The position numbers and the translations under genes were made by a program. DNA of 64,000 nt, from NCBI RefSeq assembly GCF_021730395.1, contig NC_069362.1:35792501-35856500 (forward strand), written 5' to 3'. The notes below the pieces were generated by a model. It made no database searches. It had not been told where the DNA came from and worked only from the letters and a program-made list of their open reading frames with translations. Below are positions 1-14,400 of the stretch, piece after piece (position 1 is the first letter of the stretch; every line of letters begins with the position of its first letter). This DNA comes from Mercenaria mercenaria. Lineage: Eukaryota > Mollusca > Bivalvia > Venerida > Veneridae.

Positions 1-1015
1 GACTCTAGTTGCAGCAATTACCACTTTTTTTTAAACTTTGCTGGAACAAGTAAGTCACTAAGGTACTGAATTTCTGGATCAATGTGTCTTGCACTTATCA
101 GAAGTCTCCCTAACTCCCGCATCTTCTGGCTAATGTATAAGTTCAGGTGTTCAAGATGGCCATGTTTCTGAAATAACTTTTCCCCTACTGACAAAATCAA
201 GCTGTCATTCCGCACAGCAATGGTAACTTCATCACCTAGCATTTTCTTAACAACATTTTCTTTCAGTCCTGCACTAATTTCCTTTGACACAGGTAACAAT
301 AGAGATGCTGCAGATTGTACTCTTCGGTTCACTGGTTTTTCTTTTCTAAAAGGACAATTTTTCCTATGCCTCCACAAACTGTCTTTCAAGAAAAAAGCCA
401 AACAATCTTCACATGGTAGATAATCAGATGGGGAATGTCCCTTTCCTAATTTTCTGGACCAAGTTATCAACATACCATTCCCAATTTTTAAGACATCCAT
501 GTTGTGTTTGTAGTCTCCAGCATTTCGCAGCTTTTGAAGAGAGTCTGCTCTTTCCTTTGAATTCTTAGGCATACTGCTTATTCGTACACCTTCATTTTCA
601 TTTTTATGGAAACCTAACAGATGCTTTGATAAGTTAGTAAAACAGTCCTCACAGTACACACAATAATGTAACTTATCCCAAACTCGTTTTCCTTCTGCAT
701 TACGATTTGGTTGCAACTTGACAGTGTTAGATTTGTTACTCAATGCATCTGTTTCATGATTTTCGGTTGAAGTAAAACTGTCACACTGAAAACTTTTTTT
801 CATCTTTTTAGGCTTAGTTCCCACACTAGTATCTTCTAAAGTATGTTTGTTTTGTAGCATTGGAAGAGCCTGTACAAATGGCAAAACATCCGAGTTGTCA
901 TCAGAGTCTGAAACATGATCCGCTTCTGATACATACTGCTCATCTGAGTCTCCAAAACTGAAATCGTGGTCTTTTACACTGTCATCATCAATTGTTGAAG
1001 TGTTCAGGTCATCAT
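1..1015 (-). CDS. SET gene long exon: acidic segment plus two Cys/His clusters, continues off the window
   Basis: The exon starts at 1015 after a pyrimidine-rich tract ending TTATAG, in phase 1 as the repeat exons require. It opens with an Asp/Ser-rich stretch (to about 885), then a basic segment. A finger-like cluster C-x2-C-x9-H-x4-H follows (about 606-662, KLHYCVYC...HLLGFH), then C-x2-C-x11-H-x3-C (about 354-413, PCEDC...WRHRKNC), then a helical KMRELGRLL region. I recall this Cys/His plus MRELGR layout from a large uncharacterised protein family in molluscs and fish, but cannot name a function. The reading frame meets a stop at 18-20 just after an eight-T run (25-32 on the plus strand). 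One base more in that run would continue the frame as VVIAATRV to the edge, so this is a length change in a homopolymer, either real or a sequencing error. Confidence 0.65.
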
Positions 1016-4000
1016 CTATAACAATAGACCATAGTATAAATCAAAAAGAAGTGAACCAAACACATCCCTACAATGAGAGTTGATTTTCACACATTATGAC
1101 AAAGACACTGTATCAATAGATGGAATATATTTTCAGGTTCTAAAACTTTTTTTAATAACTTGGTTTACAAAATCAATTTTCAAAACAAGAGGGTCATGAT
1201 GACCCTGGATCGCTTACCAGAGTAATATGAGCTACATGTTTCAAATGCCAAACTGATGATTTTTAGAAATTTTTGAAAGATTTTCCGATGTACAATCAAG
1301 TAACCCCTGGGGCAGGGTCAATTTTACCCTGAGGGTCATGATTTGAACAAAGTTTGTAGAAGTCTTCTAGGCAATGTTACATATCAAATATCTAAGATCT
1401 AGGCCTTCTGGTTTATTTTAGAAAATTTATGAAGATTTCCCTATGTACAATCAAGTAACCCCTGGGGCTGTGTCAGTTTGACCCTGGGGGGGGGTCAAGA
1501 TTTGAACAACTTTTGTATAGTCCACTAGGCAATGCTACAGGTCAAATTTTATATCTAATCTCTAAGCCTTCTGGGTTTTCTTTAGAAAATTTTGAAGATT
1601 TTCCTATGTAAAATCAAGTGACCCCTGGGGCGTGGTCAATTTTGCCCCCGGGGTCATGATTTGAAAAAAATTTGTAGAGGTCTACTAGGCAATGCTACAC
1701 GTCAAATATCTGTGCTCTAGGCCTTCTGGTTTATTTTTAGAAAATTTTGAAGTGTTTTCTATGTACAATCAAGAAACCCCATGGGGCGGGGTCAATTTGA
1801 CCCCGGGGGTCATTATTTGAACAAATTTTGTAGAAGTCTACTAGGCAATGCTACAGTTCAAATATCTAAGATCTAGGCCTTCTGGTTTATTTTTAGAAAA
1901 TTTTTGAAGATTTTCCTATGTAAAATCAAGTGATCCCTGGGGTGGGGGTCATGATTTGAACAAATTTTGTAGAGGTCCATTAGGTAATGCTACATATCAA
2001 ATATCTAAGCTCTAGGCCTTCTGGTTTATTTTTAGAAAATTTTTGAAGAGTTTCCTATGTAAAATCAAGTGACCCCCTGGGGCGGGTCATGATTGAAAAA
2101 GTTTTGTAGAGGTCTACTAGGCGATGCTACATATCAAATATCTAAGCTCTAGGCCTTATGGTTTAATTTTAGAAATTTTTTGAAGATTTTCCTATGTAAA
2201 ATCAAGTGACCACAGGGGCGGGGTCAATTCTGACCCCGGGGGTCATGATTTGAACAAATTTTGTAGATGGCCTCTAAGCAATGCTACACGTGAAATATCT
2301 AAGCTCTAGGTCTTCAGGTTTATTTTTAGAATTTTTTTGAAGATTTCCTATGTAAAATCAAGTGACCCCTGGGGTGGGGTCAATTATTGAACAAATTTAG
2401 TAGAGGTCCATTAGGCAATGCTACATGTCAAATAACTTAAGCTCTAGGGCTTCTGTTTTTTGAGAAGATTTTTTAAGATTTTCCTATGTAAAATCAAGTG
2501 ATCCCTGGGGCGGGGTCAATTTTGACCCCGGGGTCATGACTTGAACAAACTTGGTAAAGATCCACTAGGCAATGCTTCACACCAAATATCTAAGCTCTAG
2601 GGCTTCTGGTTTCTGAGAAGATTTTTTTCTTTCGGTTGCCATGGCAACCAGAGTTCAGTATGGAATTCAATTTTTTGAATAATTTTTAAAGAGGACCATC
2701 CATGGAACATCCCTGTGAAGTTTCATCAAAATTGGCCTAGGGGTTTAGGAGGAGATGTTGTTTAAAGGAAAGTGTGGACGGACGGACGACGAGCGATCAC
2801 AATAGCTCACCCCGAGCACTTCGTGCTCAGGTGAGGTAAAAAATGGGTTTGTCGGCAGAAACAAATGTAAATTAAAAATTTTACTTTTTTGCACATTCAG
2901 AAAAATCAGCGATTTTGTAAACCAAGTTATGAAAGAAGAGATCCTAGAGGAATTTTGCCGCCTACCATCGAATTATCTTTCTAACTGACAATTTAGGTCC
3001 ATATAAATTTGACCTGGGAAAAAATGATCTGAAATCAATACAAGGCCCCAGGTAAAAAATTAGAAGTTCTGATCATTGTGACCTTAACCACTGACTTAGT
3101 AACCCAAATAACGACAGAAGGTTTAATCTGATGAAATAGTAGTTCATCAGTTATTGTTAAGAAATCAATTTCAAATTTCAAGTCAATGTGTCCTTGACCT
3201 TTGACCAAGTGACATGATAAATACTGACAGTGATCATCTGCACATGATGGCCAACATATACATGAACATTCAAGGTCCAAGGTGATGTAGTTCATGTATT
3301 GAGCTGAAACAAATTTTTAATTTCTAATCATTATGACCTTAGACTTTGACCTAGCATACTAAATACTGACAGGTGTCATCTTAACACAATGACCTATATA
3401 CCTGTGGTTACTAGGTATATAATAAAATGATCATCAGTACAGTAATTTGATCCATAACCCCGTATAAGCTGTCGTCATAGACGGATCACACTCGTGCTTT
3501 ACACTGATCCCGCCGCGACTCCCGCAAATCCGTGGTTCTGGATCAACTTACTATACTAATAACCCTATTGTATTAGATACATTGAGAGGTACCTGCACAC
3601 TCCAAGAAACCCTATTTCAAGCAGTCATGTATTTATAGGTCTGGAATTTACCAATAGTAGTGTTCAAGGCCTATAGTCATTAATCTGTAATAAAACGGGT
3701 TATATATACATCTAAAATATGTACATTATTGAAACTGTTCTGATAGGGAAAGAACTATTAAACTTACTACTGTTGAAATTGCTTGAATGTTGCGTTGATG
3801 ACTCATTTATCTGATCGGGTGGTGTTCTGGATTGCTCCATGGTGTCATCACGGAGATTGTGCTCCACAGTGTTATCTTGGAGATTGTCTGAAAGATGAAT
3901 TCAATATATCTTAATACACATACAGAGGTACTCGACACACAACAGATTATATCGTATACCAACTATAAATGCTCCATTCTGGTTGGATTAGAGCGTACAT

Positions 4001-7000
4001 GTGACAAGTCCGCAAAAAGACGTGTAGACCTCTAAATTTGCATGCAGACCTGACGCATTATTAAAGCGTGCTAATTTCATACCCTACTGCAAAATGATGA
4101 TAATAATAGTAGTGGTAGATCTAGTAGTAGTAGCAGCAGCAGTAGTAGTAGTAAAGAAAATAGCAAAGAAAATATAAAACAAAAGAAGTAATGATAATAA
4201 ATTGAAGAAGACAAAGAATACGGCAGAAGAAGATGAGTATATGAAATAATAATTGTAGACTTATAAAAAATATAACGGTCAATGTATAGTTTTTCGTACC
4301 TGGTCAATATAAATTTTCTCAGGTCCGAAAAACTATATATTTACCTCAACATAAGTCTATAATTGTATCGTATTAGATACATTAAAAGGTACATGCACAC
4401 TCCCAGAAACCCTATTTCAAGCAGTCATGTATTTATAGTTCTGGAATTTACCAATAGTAGTGTTCAAGGCTTACAGTTGTTTTCAGTCAGACTTGGGTTA
4501 TATATACATCTAAATATGTACATTATTGAAACTGTTCTGATAGGGAAAGAACTATTAAACTTACTATTGTTCAAATTGCTTGAATGTTGCATTGATGACT
4601 CATTTATCGGATCAGGTGGTGTTCTGGATTGCTCCATGGTGTCATCACTGAGATTGTGCTCCACTGTGTCATCTTGGAGATTGTTTGAAAGATGAATTCA
4701 ATATATTTTAATACACATACAGAGGTACTGAACACACAACAGATTGTATTAGATACATTGAGAGGTACATGTACATTCCCAGAAACCCTATTTCAAGCAG
4801 TCATGTACTTTAAGTTCTGGAATTTACCAATAGCAGTGTTCAAGGCCTACAGTTGTTTTCAGTCAGACTTTTTAATATAACAGGTTATATAAACATCTAA
4901 AATATGTACATTATTGAAAATGTTCTGATAGGGAAAGATCTACATGTATGAAACTTACTATTGTTCAAATAGCTTGAATGTTGCATTGATGACTCATTTA
5001 TCTGATCAGGTGGTGTTCTGGATTGCTCCGTGCTGTCATCACAGAGATTGTGCTCCACAGTGTCATCTTGGAGATTGTCTAAAAGATAAATTCAATATAT
5101 CTTAATACACATAGAGAGGTACTCGACACACAACAAATTTTATTAGATACATTGAGAGGTAAATGTACACTCACAGAAACCAAAAAAATTGTAAAGTTGA
5201 TTCAATTTCAAAAAAATCACGTGCCTATGTCGTATTCCTAACTTACATAAATCTTTGAGCATCTTCGTGGCAGGAGTGAATTTGCGAATTCCCATGACGT
5301 CGGGTACCATGTTGAAATTCCATAGAATTCTTGCATTCTGAATCAAAGTAACCCCGAAAAACTATTTACTGCCTTTAAAGTTAATTTTACATGATATTTA
5401 CATTTTAAAGCCTTTCAAATGTTAAAACCATGTACTTTTTACATAATTTTGGTATACAAATGCAGATTACCGTACTTATCCTATCGGGACACCCCTTAAA
5501 GGCCACCCATCCATCCTTTGGGGCCACCCTAGCCACTATATGGCTTAATGGCATTGCTAGATATAGACACAGGTGTTGCTTTTAAACAAAATGGCATGAA
5601 TAGTTGTTATCTAGGCACTAATTTCTTCTTTTGGCCGTTTTATGATACGAATCCTACTGGCTGGGGTCCTTAGCTTCATTATTATATGGCCACCTACTGC
5701 CATTTTGGGACTCGCTAGGCCGAATTTAGTACTCAGAAATGAATAAAAACCACTATAGGTTACAGTTCATTTCTAAATGGGTTTAAATACATGCAAAAAG
5801 TCAATATTTGAGTGGTTTGAAAATTTGCCTATTTCCTTAAGGTGGCAGCGGAGTGCAGATTTGCGAATTCCACATTGACGTGTGGGTACCAGTGTTGAAA
5901 TATCCATAGAAATCTCGTTTTTGCTTATTTTTCTTTGAAACTACTATGGACCATTGCAGTTACTATAGACTACATAAAGACGACTCTCCGGTCCTATGCA
6001 CCTGTCGCTTTCCATGCCAGATGTAGAGAAAATTGGCCAAATCACCCAAATTTTATAGACCAGAATTAGCCTAACCGGGCCTCACTTTGAACTCTGCCAT
6101 TCATCCATTTTGTATTTTTAAATCCAATTTCGTAGCATATATGTAAAGTGCGAACATAGATGCATACCCAGGTGGTGTGGAATGTGTCTCCCAACCACCA
6201 CTTTATTTCCCTAATTTTCACTTGAAAAAAGTGGATGGATGACAGCCGAGTGTCTGGCCGACTTTTTGTTCTGATGTTTATGTTTTAGCCTCAACCGGAA
6301 GTACGGAGCTAGGAATTTTAAAACACCCGCCATGTAGAATCATTAACCGTTCCTCATTCCCCAGATATATTAAAGAATTAATAATGATAAATAACCAGTA
6401 AGATAGATATGCCTTTATATCTACCCTGTCCTGTTTATACAGAAAATCGACCGCCGGGGCCAAACTACGAAACCGCTCCCCTGCCACCTTAATTCAATGT
6501 GGGTGCCGCCATATTGCTTGTTTATCGGTGACTAAATGCAACTCTGTTATTGATTGGATGCTTGATTTATGACTGACCAATTGTATGCCGCGTAACAAAA
6601 GAAGAATTGTTTCAATAGAATGCGGATTACTACAAGGCTGATCACTACCAAATAGAATGTAAGCCTCCGCAGGTCTAGTCACAAGTAGTCCAAATATAAA
6701 TAGTACTAATCTTTTTTCCTTTCCTAGTGCATTTTCTCGGCAGCAACGTGCTTAATTTTACCCTACCACGTTTCAGTATGTATCACTTTGTATTCTAATG
6801 AAATCGGCATGTTCCTATCGCATGTTAGATAAAAATGGCGGCGTAAGAATTTAATGTCACGAAAAGAGAAATTGAAAGAAGCGAAAAGTAGTAAATTCAG
6901 CGGGTTGTATTTAACGAACTGTAGTTTTCTTATATAAAAGTTAACACCCCCTTTTCCTTTTGTTTTTCTAAAGTAGCGATCTAGTTCTTTATGGGAATAT

Positions 7001-10000
7001 AAGTCTCTGAAAATCTGATATGCTAGAAAATGTCGAAAAACCGTTATGAAGTGAGTGGATTTTATATGAAATAAAGAAAAGCTGGATTTAGTGGTGTTCA
7101 GCCTACAAGCAATATGCGGGATGTATTTTTAAACGCGGATTGAATCGTATTTGTCGGCATTCATATCAAATCGAATCGTAGAATTAAAAACCAGTTTTTG
7201 GATACATCAGAGAAAATCGTTGCACCTCTAATGACTAGACAGCATGGAACTATATACTTACTTTTGTTCTTTTTGCTGGGATATTTCCATTTAAACATCT
7301 GTCCACCGACTGTAAATAGCTCTTCATCATGTAAGGAAGAAATTTTAGAACTATCTGTACTCAGTCCCGAAACTAAAAAAAAAACTGTTAAACATAAAGG
7401 CAGAATTCAGTAAATGTTTACCTGAGAGATAAACACAAATTTTTATAGACTGCTAGACTTGGACGGCATAATAATGTATAAATAAACAAGTTCTAGTAAT
7501 ACTTTGGGAATAGTTATCACAACTCCTGGACAAGTACATGTATATTATAACTAAAAAAAGAAGGAAAAAAACAATTTCAAACATGCAATTTCTTCAAAAC
7601 TATGGCCATGATTGTACTCTTATCAAACTCAGTTTAGCTAGTTATTGAGCAGAAATCATTTCTTATGTTTAGATCACTGTAACCTTGACCTTTGACCCAG
7701 TTATCTGATTTTCACTTGGACACTACTAGAATCTCATTCAGACCCAAGTTTTACTGAAATCCATCAAGTAGTTTTTTACAATACTTGATAGTACCTTATT
7801 TTTAAGTTCTAATATCAAATCACTTTGACCTTGACCTTTGACTCAGTGTCCCAAATCTCTTAGGCACTACAGTTACTAGGGTACTAGAAAATCATTCTGA
7901 CAAAGTTTCAATGAAATCCACACAGTAGTTTCTGACTACATGTTATAACAAGAATTGTTAACAGACGGATGAAATGCATATGGACAGACAGACAAATAGC
8001 TATTTTAAAAGCCACCTGTAGAGATGGTGGGTTAAAAATATCAAAACTTACCTCGCCAAACATATTGACTTCTATGAAAACTTCATGCGCGGCTGCCCCT
8101 TGAACAATTATATAATTTGACCTGGCACTGAAACAGATTAATATTTCTGTTTTATGTATATAAGTAAGAAATTATACTATTGCAGGCAGCACATTCCAAG
8201 AAAAGGCCCTATCTTCTTGATTATAGGTTTCAGATGAATTTAGTCTAATGGACTCAAAAAATTTGCATTCAGTCTGGGTTTATCTTAAATATCATATTCA
8301 TAACAGAAATGCAAACTTGTTTTATTTTTAATAATTTATTAACTAATTTTAACGTAAGTGTTGAATGATTTCCATGTACTCTGTAATACAGTATACTTTC
8401 CAATTCCAACATCTGTCGAGTGAACAGGAAATGCATCCAGCTCCACTCCATCTTTAATCACAACTACTGAACCCCAAAATTGTCCAGTCAAGGAGTGATA
8501 AAAATATGATACACATGTGCATGTAGGAAAAAAATACAGTACATTATGATAGAAAGTTACTGTGATATCCAATCAAACTTCTGATCATTGTTTGCTTCCT
8601 TTCCCTTGCATTTTCTAGTGGGATGACTGAATGACTTAAGTTTGAGCACTACATCTAAATCTACCCTTATAAAACCAGTAAACATCCAGAATAAACAAAG
8701 GGTTCAATAGAACACAATGCTCCCTTTCAATGAGAAGGATTGAAGTGTGGAAGTTTTTTAAGCAAAGTTGAGTAAGAAGTTTGCCGACCTTTGATCTGTT
8801 GTCATGAAGTATTTGCAAAGGATGCTTGATGATTCTAGGTTGATTTTATAAGCAATGTTAAAGGGGGGGTCCCAGTTAGGTATCTGCGCAAAATGTTTTT
8901 TGATTTTATTTATACTTTGTGGTAATATACCTACATGTATTAAGCTTCATTAACAAGTGTTAGTGTTACCAGTTTTGACTTACTTTTATAGATATTCACA
9001 TTTAAAGTGTGTGGGGTAATCTGACATGTGACCAGCCAGGAACACAATTTCTGTTATTTTTTTTTAAAATGGTTCTAACTTCTTACCTGAAACTTTCATG
9101 TTAAGATAACTATGCAATGGACATTCACACAACATGTTGCATTTTAAATTGTACTGAATACTTTTTTCAGCTCAGAGCCACAAAGTGGTCTAATCAAATT
9201 TACTGATTTTCAATGGACGAACTTCACCCAAAAGCTAAAACATTTTTTTATTGGTTGAGATATTAAGGTTTTTTTTCAGCAGATATTGTAAACTAAATAA
9301 ACATAAAAATGACAGTATATCAGTATACTCTGATTAATATTGGAAGAGTGGTACACTCTCAAACTGGGTAAAAATGGGTGGGGTAAATAAATATTCGAAG
9401 CAACACTACAAAAATTGTGCAGTTGTTACGAAATGGCCTCAGATTGTCTATTACTATCTTAATTGTGAACCCATGAGTGGTGGGGGCATATAGATTTGCT
9501 CTTGTCCGTGCGTCCGTCCGTCCATCCGTCCATGCATCCGTCCGAAGTTCGTGACGCGATTAGCTCAAAAAGTATTTGATATAAATTGAATAAACCTTGC
9601 AAGAGTCTTTATCATGATATGAACTTGCGCACCTGCTATTTTTCGTCTGGCTCCAACTCCTAATTTTAGAGTTACTGCCCCTGAAATAGTAAAAATGCAC
9701 ATTTTCACCTTGTGACACGCTCAAAAAGTATTTGATATAAATTGATGAAATCTTGCATGAGTCTTTAATAATGATATGAACTTGCACGACTCCTATTTTT
9801 CGTCTGGCTCCACCCCCTATTTCTAGAGTTATGGCCCCTGAAATAGTAAAAAATGCACATTTTCACCTTGTGACACGCCTAGCTCAAAAAGTATTTGATA
9901 TAAATTGATGAAATCTTGCATGAGTCTTTATAATGATATGAATTTGCACACCTCCTATTTTTCGTCTGGCTCCGGCCCTTATTTCTGAGTTATGGCCCCT

Positions 10001-11378
10001 GAAATAGTAAAAAATGCACATTTTCACCTTGTGACACGCCTAGCTCAAAAAGTACTTGGTATAGATTCATGAAACCTTGCCTTAGTCTTAATCATGATAT
10101 GAATTTGCGCATCTCCTATTTTTAATCTGGGTCCGCGCCCTATTTCTAGAGTTATGGTCCCTGAAATAGTCAAAAATGCACATTTTCACCTTGTGACACG
10201 CCTAGCTCAAAAAGTATTTGGTATAAATTGATGAGTGTTTATCATGATATGAACTTGCGCACCTACTATTTTTTTTCTGGGTCTGCCCCCTATTTCCAGA
10301 GTTATGGCCCCTGAAATAGTAAAAAAATTCACACCCTGTGTCCTACAGACACATTCTAGTTTTATTAAATACAGACTTGGTTGATAAATTTTAACAAAAT
10401 ATTTTTCTCTTTAATAAGACTTTATACATGTGTGCCGTGGAAAAATCAATGCAGAAAATTTAATGTTAATTTGAACAATAGCTTTCCTCAAAATATACTG
10501 CCTCAGGCAAAACCTTTTGTTAAATACTTTAAGCTTTCAGGGTTAATTTGGTTTGTCTATATGTCATGTTCAAGGTCCATGCTTTTTCCATGACACACAT
10601 GTATAAAGTGGGAAATTTTGTGTTAAAATTTATCAATCAATGCTGTATTTAATAGAATTAAGATAGTGATGGACAATCTGAGGCCATTTCGTAGAACTGC
10701 ACAATTTTTATAGTGTTGCTTCGAATATTTATTTACCCCACCCACTTTTTCCCAGTTTGAGAGTGTACCACTCTTCCAATATTAATCAGAGTGTACTGAT
10801 ATACTGTCATTTTAATGTTTATTTAGTTTGCAATATTTGCTGAAAATAACACCTTAATACCTCAACTAATGAAAAATGTTTTAGCTTTTTGGTAAAGTTC
10901 GTCCATTGAAAATCAGTAAATTTGATTAGACCACTTTCTGGCTCTGTGATGAAAAATGTATTCAGTACAATTTGAAATGCAACATGCAGTGTGAATGTCC
11001 ATTGTTTACTTATTTTATCATGAAAGTTTCAGGTAAAAAGTTTGAACCATTTTTTAAAAAATAACAGAAATTGTGTTCCTGGCTGGTCACATGTCAGATT
11101 ACCCCACCCACTTTAAATGTGAATATCTATAGAAGTAAGTCAAAACTGGTAACACTAACACTTGTTAATGAAACTTAATACATGTAGATATATTACCACA
11201 AAGTATAAATAAAATCAAAAAACATTTTGCGCAGACACCTAACTGGGACCCCCCCCCCCCCACCCTTTTACTTGTTACCGTGACCTTTGCCTTCATGAAA
11301 TACAAGAGGGCCATCATGGCCCAATATCACTCACCTGACATGAGTATCATAAGACTCTACATGAAAAAGGACAATCAA

Positions 11379-11413
<35 letters not shown>

Positions 11414-14400
11414 TTTTAAATTTCACATGTCGATACTGATATAAAACTGGAAAATAAAAGAAAACAAGGCGTTGGGTTCAATAAACGCTTATGCCCCCGG
11501 TGGTAGCCTTGTCAATATTATTTGTTTCAGTAGATCACTGTGGCGTAAAATGTCATAAAAAATTATACGAAACAGTCCATTTGGGTTAACCTAGAATTTG
11601 GCCGATTTGAAAAATGAATTAAATATTAGGTCAATGTCAATGTCAAACTGATGTCAGGTGATGTGGATGTTTTGAGAGTGTTCCAAGACAACATCCATTC
11701 AAGTACAAAAGCTTTGTAGAAAGTGATATTGATGCTAGAGGAAACGGTCCATTTGGGTTAACCTAGAATTTGGCTGATTTGAAAAATAAATATTAGGTCA
11801 ATGTCAAGGTCAAACTGAGGTCAGGTGATGTGGATGTGTTGAGAGTGTTCCAAGACAACATCCATTCAAGTATAAAAGCTTTGTATTAAACGATATTGAT
11901 GGTAGACGAAACGGTCCATTTGGGTTAACCTAGAATTTGGTCGATTTGAATAAGTCTAAGTTAAATATTAGGTCAATGTCAAGGTCAAACTGAAGTCAGG
12001 TGATGTGGATGTGTTGAGAGTGTTCCAAGACAACATCTATTCAAGTATAAAAGCTTCGTAGTAAGCGTATTGATGCTAGACGAAATGGTCAATTAGGGTT
12101 AACCTCGTACGGCCTCCCTATATAAGCCCATGTAAAAATAATGACCCCCGTGGTGGGGCCATTTTTGACCCCAGGAGAATAATTTGAACAATCTTGTTAG
12201 AGGACCACTAGATGATGCTACATAACAAATACAAAGACCCTAGGCCCTATGGTTCTGGAGGAGATGATTTAAAAAAAATTCCTTATGTCTATGTAAAATT
12301 TGTGACCCCCCACCCACTTTGATAGAGCTTCACCCAAGGAACATTCCTGTGAAGTTTGAAGTAAATCTGCCCAGTGGTTTTGAAAAAGATATTTTTTTAG
12401 AAATTGTTGATAGGCACACGACGGACATCAAGCGGTCACAAAAGCTCACATTGTCACTCCGTGACAGGTGAGCTAAAAACAAGTTATATATACATCTAAA
12501 TATCTACATTATTGAAAATGTTCTGATAGGGAAAGAACTATTAAACTTACTATTGTTCAAATTGCTTGAATGTTGCATTGATGACTCATTTATCTTATCA
12601 GGTTGTGTTCTGGATTGCTCCATGGTGTCATCACGGAGATTGTGCTCCACAGTCTCATCTTGGAGATTGTCTGAAAGATGTATTCAATATCTTAATACAC
12701 ATAGAGAGGTACCCGACACACAACAGATTGTATTAGATACATTGAGAGGTACATGTACATGCACACTCCCAGAAACCCTATTTCAAGCAGTCATGTATTT
12801 ATAGTTCTGGAATTTACCAATGAGTAGTGTTCAAGGCCTATAGTCGTTACTCTGTAACAAAACAGATTATATATACATCTAAAGTATGTACATTATTAAA
12901 AATGTTCTGATAGAGAAAGAACTATTCAACTTCCTATTGTTCAAATTGCTTGAATGTTGCATTGATGACTCATTTATCTTATCAGGTTGTGTTCTTGATT
13001 TCTCCATGGTGTCATCCCGGAGATTGTGCTCCACAGTCTCATCTTGGAGATTGTCTGAAAGATGAATTCAATTTATATCTTAATACACATACAGAGGTAC
13101 TGAACACACAACAGATTGTATTAGATACATTGAGAGGTACATGTACATGCACACTCCCAGAAACCCTATTTCAAGCAGTCATGTATTTATAGTTCTGGAA
13201 TTTACCAATAGTAGTGTTGTAGTGTTCAAGGCCTACAGTCATTACTCTGTAACAAAACAGGTTATATATACATCTAAAATATGTACATTATTGAAAATGT
13301 TCTGATATTAAACTTACTATTGTTCAAATTGCTTGAGTGTTGCATTGATGACTCATTTATCTGATCAGGTGGTGTTCTGGAATGCTCCACAGTGTCATCT
13401 TGGAAATTGTGCTCCACAGTGTCATCTTGGAGATTGTCTGAAACATGAATTCAATATATATCTTAACACACATACAGAGGTATTGAACACACAACAGATT
13501 GTATTAGATACATTGAGAGGTACATGTACACTCCCAGAAACCCTATTTCAAGCAGTCATGTATTTATAGTTCTGGAATTTACCAATAGTAGTGTTCAAGG
13601 CCCACAGTTGTTTTCAGTCAGACTATTTAAAAAAACAGGATATATATGTACATTGTTGAAACTGTTCTGATAGGGAAAGAACTATTAAACTTACTATTGT
13701 TCAAATTGCTTGAATGTTGCATTGGTGACACATTTATCTGATCAGGTTGTGTTCTTGATTGCTCCACAGTGTCATCTTGGAGATTGTCTGAAAGATGAAT
13801 TCAATATATCTTTATACACATACAGAAGTACTGAACACACAACAGATTGTATTAGATACATTAACAGGTGCATGTACACTCCCAGAAACCCTATTTCAAG
13901 CAGTCATGTATTTATAGTTCTGGAATTTACAAATAGTAGTGTTCAAGGCCCACAGTTGTTTTCAGTCAGACTATTTAAAAAACAGGATATATATGTACAT
14001 TGTTGAAACTGTTCTGATAGGGAAAGAACTATTAAACTTACTATTGTTCAAATTGCTTGAATGTTGCATTGGTGACACATTTATCTGATCAGGTTGTGTT
14101 CTTGATTGCTCCACAGTGTCATCTTGGAGATTGTCTGAAAGATGAATTCAATATATCTTTATACACATACAGAAGTACTGAACACACAACAGATTGTATT
14201 AGATACATTAACAGGTACATGTACACTCCCAGAAACCCTATTTCAAGCAGTCATGTATTTAAAGTTCTGGAATTTACCAATAGTTGTGTTTGAGGCCTAT
14301 AGTCATTACCCTGTAACAAAACAGGTTATATATACATCTAAAATATGTACATTATTGAAAATGTTCTGATAGGGAATGAACTATTAAACTTACTATTGTT

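Noticed and set aside
1185-2840. CRISPR-like or satellite array
   Set aside because: Repeats are long, diverged and bounded by element ends; animal DNA.
4077-4307. Leu-rich minus-strand frame
   Set aside because: Trinucleotide microsatellite.
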